From NCBI GenBank assembly GCA_001600055.1, contig BCIV01000011.1, forward strand, positions 248,001 through 312,000: DNA of 64,000 nt, read 5' to 3'. The DNA is from Filobasidium wieringae. Taxonomy: Eukaryota > Basidiomycota > Tremellomycetes > Filobasidiales > Filobasidiaceae. Position numbers and translations under genes: made by a program. The notes under the pieces are model-generated. The model searched no databases and was not told where the DNA came from. It worked only from the letters and a program-made list of their open reading frames with translations. The stretch's first letter is position 1. The number at the start of each line of letters is the position of its first letter. Positions 34,201-43,442 of this stretch are shown here, in pieces.

Positions 34201-37200
34201 GGCCGGTCGAATGATCATCTCCAATTACGCCAGCCGGGCTATTGAACTTTTGTTGCCAGAGTTGGAGCGAGGAATGCTCGATGCCGCTTGGAGAATCAGA
34301 CAGTCCTCTATCTCGCTTACTGGAGAACTCTTGTACAAGGTTGCCGGTATCAGTGGGAAGGTTGAAATCGAGGAGGACGAGGCGCCTGCCCAGCATGCCG
34401 AGACGGCCCGTAAAGCACTCACTGAAGCACTTGGTCAGGATGGACGCGATCGCGTTTTGGCTATCTTGTATATCGTCAGGCAGGACAACGTCGGTGCCGT
34501 TCGCCAGGCTTCCATCCATATTTGGAAAGCCTTGGTCCATAACACTCCTAGGACCACTCGCGAGATATTGCCCACATTGGTTAAGATGATTATCGATCTC
34601 ATGGGAAGTGAAGCTGCTGAGCAGCGCGACACAGCCAGCCGGACTTTGGCCGAGCTGTGCCGTAAGAGCGGTGAACGAATTTTGGCCGAGGTCATTCCAA
34701 TGCTTAGGAATGCTGTCTCTAGTCCTATCGCTCGCACAAGAGAAGGGGCATGTACAGCTCTTATCGAAGTCATGGAAACCTCTAACTCGGACCATCTTGA
34801 GGTACACGAAGATACTATCATCGAAGCTGTTCGTATCGCATTAGTGGATGAAGACTCCGCTGTCCGGGTGGCGGCCGCAGGCGCATTCGATGCTCTCCAG
34901 GAGATCATTGGAGCTAAGGCCATTGATCAGACCATCCCTTCGTTATTGGAAGCGATGGCTACACCAGGTCAAAAGTCTGAGGCAGCCTTGATGGCGCTCA
35001 AGGAGGTCATGAGTGTCAGTTTTGATCTCCGCATTTTCTTGTTACCTGGGCACTGAAGCGATTTTTCCTGCTGTTTATAGGTTCGAGCTACGACAGTTTT
35101 CCCGACATTGCTGCCTACACTAACAGCACAGCCTATCTCGGCATTCAACGCTCGTGCTCTCGCAGCGCTGGTGACGGTGGCAGGAGACGCCCTAAGCAAG
35201 CGACTTTCCGCTGTCTTGAAACCTCTGGTCAAGTCTCTTGAGCAAGAGAAAGATGAGACAATTAGGGAAGAAGTACAGACTGCAGTACGAGCTCTGTTGT
35301 CGTCGATCGAGGATGAGGAAGGAATGGAGTCGTTGCAAACTTTGCTGCTTGGATGGTAAGTGGTAGCGATCGAATCTTCACGATTCATGCTAAGTTCAGC
35401 AATCATTACAGGTCAAAGCATACTTCTCCCATCAGACGAGTTCAAGCTTGTAACATGCTCGCTACACTATGCGAGGTCGCCGAAGTGGATGCGTCAGAAT
35501 ATCGCGTGGACTGGGTCTCGCAGCTCTTATTATTGTTCAGCGACTCCTCCGAAGAGGCCGTTGATGCAGCCTGGGCCGCTCTTGATGCTCTGATCAAATC
35601 CATCCCCAAGGAAGAGCTAGAGGATTTGGTCGTGCCACTTCGACGTGGAATTGAAAGTGCAGGACCTCCGGGTCAGCATGTGCCAGGTTTCTCACGGCCG
35701 AAGGGCGCCCAGGCTGTCGTGCCTGTTCTATTGGCCGGTCTACTGAGCGGCACGGAGCAACAGAAGGAGCAAGCCGCTTTTGGTATTGGTGACCTCGTTC
35801 AAAGGACGTCTGACGCTGCGATCAAACCGTATATCATCCAATTGACCGGCCCCCTCATTCGAGTTATTAGTGGTGCTAACTTGGCTGCGCAGATCAAGGG
35901 TGCAATGTACGTAATTGTGTTCTTCTTGCCATTGCCATCTCACTAACGCGACGTTGTCTCATGCTGTAGCCTTTCCACTCTAACCGTACTTCTGCAATCC
36001 GTACCTTTGCTTGTCCGACCCTTCCATCCTCAGTTGACTCGTACTATGATCAAGAGCGTATCAGACCCTGCGAGCTTTTCGGTTCGCAGCAAAGCTGCGG
36101 CTGGTTTGGGAGAGTTGATGAAGCATCAGGTTAGTAATGCACTATCCCTACCGGAATGCTCTGCTAATGATTTGGAGTGATTGACAGCCAAGAGTGGACC
36201 CCGTCGTCACCGAGCTGCTTACTTCTGTGAAGCAGGTAGAGACTGACATCGCCCCATCCGTCGTTAACGCTTTGGCTGTCGTCACTGAATCGGCTAGCAA
36301 GAACATGGGATCCCAAATCAAAGACAACCTGAACGATCTTGTCGAGGAAGCTGAGGGCGCTACAGGTCAGTCAGAGCTCGATTTGTATCGCTGAAATAAC
36401 CCTGATGTCAAATCGTTTCTAGGTGCGTATTCTACTTCTATCAAGAAGCTCAAATCCGCACTTTCAGGAGAAAGCAAGGCCGCCGCTCCAGAAAAGCCAT
36501 CGTGAGTTTTTGTCTTCGGACGTGTCGAGGTGCGTTTGCTGAGACCAGCTGTCCATCATAGCCCTCCTCCCGCTCCCAAACCTGTTGCTGCACCAAAGCT
36601 CGCCAAGGTTGAACCTCCTGTACAAAAGGCAGAGCCAGTCCCAGAGCCTAAAGCCGTGAAGCCAGAGGCGTCGGCAAACAGCGAAAGTGCAGCGGGATCT
36701 TCCCGGAAATCTGAAGACAAAGCTGCTTTAATCCCAATCAGCGGTCCTCCTAAATTCACCTCAAAGGAAGAGCATGCCAACATTACCTCCACCACTCCTG
36801 CGTCTTTCAGCGACATTCCCCCTATCCTCAATTTTCAGCAAGAGGACGTGAAGATCGAGTTTGATCCAGCGTTTCAGGGGCAGAGCGAAATGAAGGGAAA
36901 ACTTTGGGTAACTGAAGCGTGAGTTCTCACCTTCAACCTGTCAGTCTCCTTCTTGTCTGACCTTTTTCTCCTGTCTATGACAGTGCTGTCTCATTCTTGG
37001 TTGATCCTTCGAGATCATCTGGATTCCAGTTGGACTTCCCTGCTATCACTCTGCACGCCGTCTCTCGAAATGCGGAGACTGGCAATTGTCTTTACTGTCA
37101 GATCGCTGACCCCTCTGTGGACCCACCGGCACCTTCTTCAGAAGATGATGAGGAAGAGTATGAGCCGATGAGGGAGATGAAATTTTACGTCAAGGATGAT

Positions 37201-37517
37201 TCATCTCGTTAGTAGCTGTTTTTGCATTTTTGAGCGATCAGCGAACTAATTCAGTTTACCTGACAGTCGACAAATTATACAATTCTTTCACCGACGGAGC
37301 GAACCTTCACCCAACACCGAGCGACCCGCTGATGCCATCATTTCCGGCAGCCTGGGCAGGTGGCGCCGTAGGTGGAACGAATTTGGATTTCGGTTCCGGA
37401 GGCTGGATCACCGCAGAGAATGCGCATGAGCATAACTTCGATGAGGAGGACAGTGAAGAACAGGAGGACGAGGAATCCGATGAGGATTCGGCGGAAGCAG
37501 GGTCTCAGACCGATTAG
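28219..37517 (+). CDS. GCN1: Gcn1 translational control HEAT protein fused to a C-terminal pICln domain
   Basis: Gcn1 sits on collided ribosomes and activates the eIF2alpha kinase Gcn2. Sixteen exons: 28219-28432, 28505-28724, 28762-29008, 29069-29311, 29383-29494, 29560-31472, 31540-31660, 31734-35014, 35081-35355, 35412-35906, 35970-36129, 36188-36365, 36423-36501, 36562-36918, 36984-37207, 37255-37517 (2793 aa, phases join). Residues 1-2512 are HEAT repeats, including the eEF3-like centre and, near 1780-1890, the Gcn2-binding stretch (GLADESEYVRDASMRAGR, AAWRIRQSSISL). Exon 14 continues through a Pro/Lys/Ala linker (about 2513-2572) into a pICln PH-like domain: PPKFTSKEEH, FSDIPPILNFQQEDV, GFQLDFPAITLHAVSR, REMKFYVKDD, acidic tail. 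No ATG exists for a free pICln. At the junction a TGA overlaps the donor, so intron retention would yield plain Gcn1. Confidence 0.85.
36502..36561 (+). other. intron joining GCN1 to the pICln domain; donor overlaps a stop codon
   Basis: The last GCN1-like exon ends CCA TC, followed by donor GTGAGT; unspliced, the same bases read TCG TGA, a stop. The 60-nt intron has a CTGAG branch-like element and ends CATAG. Splicing joins in phase to CCTCCTCCC and opens the pICln frame. All splice signals match the genome's norm. Confidence 0.75.
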
Positions 37518-37796
37518 AAGGAATAGAATGCGAGGAGCATGGGATGGTTGTGTTTGCATTATAAGAACTGTTTGTAATTACTTAGCATCCTCGAAATCAC
37601 TAATATGCATTGAGCAAGTATGTTGCATCCGGTGGTCCGGGACTTCGGATGCAAAAGAAGACAAAGTCAACAAGCGATGCCTGCATGATTGATGGTTAGA
37701 ACGTCAAAGACTTTGTCGTTGTCCAGATATCCGTTAGGTCACCAGTCAAGTGTCAAATTCCAAGAATCTCAGATTTAAACGATCAAGCGTCCAACC

Positions 37797-39733
37797 ATGC
37801 GCTTTGCCGAATACCACTGCCCTCATCAGCACGCTCCCGGTGCCTCTTCGTCGAAATTACGACCTCCTTCAGATCCATCCTCGGCGTATGGTCTGCATCC
37901 CTTGGAATCGCTCTATTTCTGCGACCACTGCGATGCCATAAGGTGCCCTTCGTGTGTCACTCAAGAGATTGCAACATACTATTGCCCAAACTGCTTGTTC
38001 GAGGTTTCGAGCGGAAGCGTACGAGCGGAAAAGTCTCGGTGGGTGGAGAACTCAAATCTAGCCGTCACGTTGTTGATTCGTGGACTGACAATTTATTGGT
38101 AGATGCGCAAGGAATTGCTTCTTATGCCCAAGTCCTGCATGTTCTGCTATACTGGCGGTAGTCCCAACCGAGCAGACGAGTGATCGCGATCGGCTTATCA
38201 GGTACACACTGGCTTGTCCGACATGTAGATGGAACAGTAGAGGACTGGGAGAAGATTGGATATTCGATAAACCGACCGGGATAGGTCGTACGTTCTGAGC
38301 TCACGTAGATACCTGATGAGGATCTAACGATTGCATTTCCTTCAGACGAAGTTTTGGATCGAGAGAAGCGTAGATCAGATACCGTCGAATTCGATCATCT
38401 CCAACTACATTTCGACAAATACCTTTACACTCTTCGTTCAGCATTGAATCCCAATAGTGCGGCGAATGGTCCTCAGCAACCAACTGCCCCTCTTCCTTCG
38501 AACGATCGTCGACGACAACCCAGCCGTAACACTGCTGCTGCAGCTATTGCTGTGAAACTTGCCGCGCGCAAGGTCAGCGAGTCTAAGTTTTTCAAGCAGA
38601 CGGAGGATAGGATCCGACCTAAGAAACCTCAGATCCTACCCGTGCCGAAAAGTGAAGATCCGCCTGTGTATCTACCGAGACGTTCGTGGGGACCTGACGC
38701 AGACAAAGTGGCGGACCGATCCTTAAAGTCAGAAGATTCGCTTTTGGATGCCTTGCAAGGTCTAGATGGGCTTAACCTCGATCAGTGTGAAAACGTGCCA
38801 GCACCTTTGAATTCTGTCTGGAATATGCCTTCATTACGCGCTTCCGGTCTTAAGGACCTCGAACCTGAGAGGGTACCGCTACGAGCCAAGCTCACGAAAC
38901 GGTGTGCGGTCTGCAATCGCTCTGTTCTCAGGCCGGAGCCTAAAGCACAAAGCCTGAAGTATAAAGTCAAATCATTCGCGCCGATTTATATTCCTAGCAT
39001 CGAGCTAGGGAACAGAAGGAGATTGTCAAACAATACGACAGATCAGTCTGGAGACGTCTCGAGGAGAATGGGGTCTCTGCCACGAATAGCTGAGGAGAAA
39101 CAAACGCTCGATACACCTTTGAGACGCGGAGAAACTGTAAGCAAGCCTGACCGAGACACAGGTAGAGGATCCGTTCTAATCTATCCTGATGTTTCAGTAT
39201 GCCTTTCAATTAGCGTTTACAAATCCTTTGTTGACGCCTACGACTATCAAGCTTTCCTTGATACATGTTAGGCCCCTAACAGATTTGGAAATCGTCATGC
39301 ACAACACTGAGTTCGGACAGGAGGGATTCTTGGATGAACCTGAGCGCGATGGAAAGGGGATTGAGGACAGGACGACCGCTCGGTCTGCTGCGCCAAGCCG
39401 ATCAGGCGTAGAACAGCGTGACCATATCTCCAAAGTTCCCTTCTCAGTCCGTGTAGGAGAGTGGGCCAAGTCTAACCTACAAGTAGGCCAATCTGACACT
39501 ATCCCTAGCCCGATCTCTATTGACCTAGTTTTGCATTCCCTTGGACATAGTTCGATCTCGATGTGTACATGACGTATCCCTGCGATGCACAAGACATCCT
39601 TACCAACAGCGCTTCCTCTTCCTCCTTAGCTTCAGCTCCGATACAGACCTCCTTCAGAGCTTTCCCATTTCAGGTCAGAATAAACCTAGGTTACGTAGAG
39701 CATGTACCGGTCGATAGCGTAGATCTTGCCTAA
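37797..39733 (+). CDS. dynactin subunit p62 (Dctn4)
   Basis: Pointed-end subunit of dynactin, the dynein cofactor. Exons: 37797-38038, 38103-38284, 38346-39136, 39198-39482, 39551-39733 (560 aa, phases join). The N-terminal zinc-binding region is diagnostic: LYFCDHCDAIRCPSCV, EIATYYCPNCLFEV, CARNCFLCPSPAC and YTLACPTCRWNSRG. A second cysteine pair (CAVCNRSVLRP) and the beta-rich C-terminus (YAFQLAFTNPLLTP) follow. The final exon may end differently: a GTCAGA donor at 39673 could extend the protein into the frame at 39742-39930, so the stop at 39733 is provisional. It starts 280 bp after the GCN1-pICln stop on the same strand. Confidence 0.8.
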
Positions 39734-39926
39734 TCTATGATATGACACCCTCAACCAAGTGGAAGCGCGTGAACCATAGCGCGTCCGAGCGGCTCCCGGA
39801 TGGGCGGTATCCTGAATATCGTGAAGTCGTCAGGCAATGTGCTTCTCGATTGCCTTGCGAGAAGTGGACTGTTCAATTCACCTCAAACAGCTTTCCGGCC
39901 ACACTACAAAGAAGCACCTACCAAAA

Positions 39927-40714
39927 ATGAGGTGAGTTATTCTGCCCGAATCCGTCGAGCTTTTATAGACCTAAAGTGATTCTATCCACAAGTCAACTCG
40001 CCAACATGAACAAATCGGATATGGACGAGGGTCAGATCAAAGAGATGGAAGAGCATGAGATCTCTCAGGGTCCTCTTTCGGTTCTACAACAGAGTGTGAG
40101 AAATAACACGCAAGTCCTGATCAGTTTGAGGAACAACAAGAAACTGTTGGCGAGGGTGAAGGCATTTGACAGGCACGCCAATATGGTAAGTCTCCCCGTT
40201 CTGGCAACTCGATCGTTGGTGTTTCAGACGTGACATGCTGGGGGCGAGTAGAGAAACTAGGCTCCACGAAATTACGCTTATAGCAGTGATGCTGGAGCTA
40301 TCCCTCACCTTCGAGCGATAACTATGTGAAACCACCTTTGCCGACTTATGCTGACCCAGAAACATGTCTTTGCAAATGCAGGTACTAGAGAACGTGAAAG
40401 AGGTTAGTTGAGTTAGATTCACATAAAATGCCGGAGCTAATTTATCGCTCGGTTTGACTAAAGATGTGGACCGAGATACCAAAGGGAAAGAACAACAAGC
40501 CTGTGAACAAAGATCGATTTATCTCGTACGTGTCAGGCTAGGTAGCAAGTAGCATCCGACGTATTTAACGCTACCATTTACGATAGAAAAATGTTTCTTC
40601 GTGGAGATTCAGTGATTTTGGGTAAGTCAGCTTCTGCTGCCATCGGATATGGGAACGCGTCGTTGACTTGGATCGTTACTATCGAAATCGACAGTCCTCC
40701 GAAACGCTGCTTAG
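39927..40714 (+). CDS. SMD2: spliceosomal Sm protein D2
   Basis: Core Sm-ring component of U1, U2, U4 and U5 snRNPs. Exons: 39927-39931, 39993-40185, 40382-40402, 40464-40525, 40587-40621, 40695-40714 (111 aa, phases join). The first coding exon is only 5 nt (ATGAG), joining to give [14 protein letters not shown], close to the start expected for basidiomycete SmD2; a 21-nt microexon encodes VLENVKE. The Sm1 motif is [21 protein letters not shown] and Sm2 is [14 protein letters not shown]. The C-terminus ends AA shortly after Sm2, slightly shorter than human SmD2 (118 aa). The 196-nt second intron is longer than usual here. Its 3' end lies 72 bp from the convergent IPK1 stop. Confidence 0.92.
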
Positions 40715-40786
40715 TTATCGAGTTTTCCATCATGCAACGACCACTATTATCTACGATCTCGGCAATGGATCTATCGCATTGTATCA

Positions 40787-43020
40787 TTATAAAATATGTT
40801 GCTGGTCAGCGGTATCCGTAAAATCCTTTCCAGTCATACGAGGTGCTGCTCTCAGCCATTCCAAGAAAACCTTGTGCTCGTCCTCTATCGATTGCAATCG
40901 TTTTGTTTCCCTTGTAAGTACGGCCGTGGTATCCGAGCCTAGGGGTATCATCGGTAAGACCGGGATCGTTTTACCACGACGCCCGCCCGCTCCGCAGAAT
41001 ATGGTTGTTCCATCGTCGTGCTCCCGGTCGGTTTCCTGCTTCTTCCATCGAGCAAACTTCGACATCGGTTTGATGTCTAGATCCACCAAACCGATGGAGT
41101 ATTTCTTGACGTCTTCTTTGGGCCAGGCTATGATAATTGAACAATCTTTAAAGATAGCTGATATAGTATATGCTATCCGCTTTCCTCGAGTGTCCGAGAC
41201 ATGCGGCCAGGCCTTCAATAGCGTCGCAAGTTCTCCCGCTTCCGCTTCTTCTTCTGCGTCCGGGATCTCGTTGTCTTTGAAAGAGAGTCTGTCGTAGCCT
41301 TGTTGAAGTTGAAGGAGAACATCGAGGACTCTACTGTCTCCGAGTATATCCCCTAGCATATGTGATAGCCGGTTTCCAGAAGTAAGAGATTGATCAATAT
41401 TGTCGGAAAGGCCGTCCTCAAATACCCTCAAATTATTGCCAGCTTGACCAGCATGCCAGTCGCGAACAAGATACTGCAGAGCGGTATACCTAGGCCGATA
41501 GTCCGTTGAATACAGATCTATCGGGCAAAATCCTGGTTGTGGTTCATTCCCGCTACGTTTCAAGCAGTACCGGCAAACAGGTCCACTTGAAAATCCTACT
41601 TTAGGCTTGAGCTCGACCGCAAAATACCCTTTGCCTCTGTGTAGATTCTCAGTCAAAGTGATCCAAGCGTGGGGTCCACTGTCAAGGTCTGCGTTCTTCC
41701 CCTTTGTCCGATGCGGCGGTCGGAATGGGCGACTCAACGCATCCAGTTGCTGGACCCAGCTGGACTTGACGCTGATATGTTCGTTCAACGGTAGAAGGCG
41801 TTCCGCTTGAACCCCACACAGCACCTGCCGGAGCCCGGTCTCGGTCCAATACACGTTGGCCGGTGTAGGGGATTCCGACGATACCTTCTTTATCCTAAGT
41901 ACTTTTCCCTTGAAGAGGACGTCTGATCCCTCATAGGCGAAGACCACGTTTGCACCACCTTCCGCAATATATTTCCATTCTTTCGGATCGGTAGATTCAA
42001 GCAAGTGATCGGTAGCAACTCGTTTTCGGGGAGATTCCGGCGATGTAGATACTTTTCGCTTGAGACTGGTCGAGCTTAAGCAAGACGGTACCACTGGTTC
42101 TGACTCCGGAAGAGAGTCTTTTTGTTTGAGACTAGTCAAGCTTGGGCTGGAGGGTACCACTGTTTCTGACTCTGGAAGAGAGTCTTTTTGTTTGAGGCTG
42201 GTCGAGCTTGGGCTGGAGGGCGCCACTGGTTCCGAGATCTCTTCGTAGTCATTAGATTCTACGATCTCGAGCTGCATCTCGACATCATTCGGAGATGATT
42301 CATTTCCACCGATATTCGATTCCGCATGACTCGCCGTTGAGATAGCCCAAGGAGGAATGATGGTCGGAGGAGTGATGTCTTCCCTTCTTCTTGGTATCGA
42401 AGGCCTCATTGCGAGGACTCGTTCACGTGCGTAGTTCCAGGATCGAGGCGAAGGGCTAGGTTGGAGGTCCGACCCGATAGAAAGTGCCCGTAGAGGAGTT
42501 TGAGGAGGCCGTACTGCGGTTACTGGGGTCGAATGAGTTGTACGGGTCGAATGATTTGAGAGGGTCGAAGGGCTTGGTGGAACAGATATAGCTTCCACTC
42601 GGGAAATTGAATCTTGAATATATAGGAGCTCTTCGTCGTCCGTATCCGATCTGGTAGCACTGATCGGAATCGGAGATTCCTTTCCTCCTGGATGCCGAAT
42701 AGCAGGAGAAAGGAAAGCTAGAGCTGGTGGCCGTCGCTTTGATTTTGGAGATCCTTTCTGCATCTTCCTCTTCTCCCATTCATCTTCCCATTCTATCTTT
42801 GCAGTGATCGAGGATCAGAACGTCAATAAGGTGATGACGAACCAACACGATACTTACCGATCCTCGTGCAGGATTGAGCCATGGGACATTGATAGAACAC
42901 TCTGCCTCTGTTTCTCTCAGTCTTGCTAGTCATGCGCTTGAACAAGAGATTGTGACCAGGACATCTGGGAGTGGTTGATGGCCTCTGAGAAGCCGGTTCA
43001 CTATTGACGAACTCGTTCAT
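40787..43020 (-). CDS. IPK1: inositol-pentakisphosphate 2-kinase with N-terminal GRF zinc finger
   Basis: Converts IP5 to IP6 (phytate), needed for mRNA export and signalling. Minus-strand exons 43020-42858 and 42792-40787 (722 aa, phases join). Residues 20-60 form a GRF-type zinc finger: CPGHNLLFKRM, NRGRVFYQC, C, then IEWEDEW completed across the intron by the TAG acceptor. A disordered linker with three 22-residue repeats follows. The kinase spans about residues 265-720: G-loop EGGANVVFAYEG, catalytic RIKK, ELKPKVGF, zinc-binding CRYC and the terminal SIIIAW..IGLVDLDIKP. The kinase is complete. I know IPK1 mostly as a stand-alone kinase, so the GRF module, usually found on DNA-repair enzymes, is notable. 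Divergent from the importin gene. Confidence 0.88.
42051..42245 (-). repeat. three tandem 66-bp units in the IPK1 linker
   Basis: Three imperfect 66-bp units encode 22-residue repeats of the form E-x-V-x-P-S-S-P-S-x-T-S-L-K-Q-K-D-S-L-P-E-S; the third has diverged. GAGAGTCTT recurs exactly 66 bp apart (42112 and 42178). The repeats alternate Ser-Pro with basic residues and are likely to vary in copy number between strains. Confidence 0.8.
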
Positions 43021-43442
43021 CGCCTAGCAATCGTCAAGCATGTCAAGGTCGTCTTGATCAACATGGATCGACCCTTGTGACTTACAGTAGATAGAACGGA
43101 CAGTAATCAGTGCCCATTGGTCAGCATCATAACTACAAAGTTGGTCTTGACGATATTATTGCGACCACACGAGATGAACTGACCGAAGCGACTGCTAGAG
43201 CTGCTAGAGCTGCTAGGCGATACTGACAAGATCAATAACACCTCCACTTTGGCTTTTTGGATCCGTATGTCGGTATGATTCATATCAATATCACCGCATC
43301 ATTGTCTACAAGAGCTAGAAGCTAGAAGGCTGCCGGCCCTGCAGGACTGTTTTAGACCTTCTAGCAAGAACATATCACAACAGTGTCACGGCACAATCTT
43401 GCGTAACCCATTCTGGACGTGTCGCAGTACAGGCCCAACGAA
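43021..43442. promoter_or_regulatory. divergent promoter of IPK1 and importin with CTGCTAGAG triplet repeat
   Basis: 422 bp between the two start codons. CTGCTAGAG is repeated head to tail at 43192-43217 (third copy ends differently). No gene is seen. Confidence 0.5.

Noticed and set aside
36530..36922. separate pICln gene starting at 36530
   Set aside because: That position is GTG, not ATG, and lies in the intron; no ATG precedes the conserved domain.
39742..39930. 62-codon frame between dynactin p62 and SMD2 as a gene
   Set aside because: No family; it may be an alternative last exon of p62 or the SMD2 leader.
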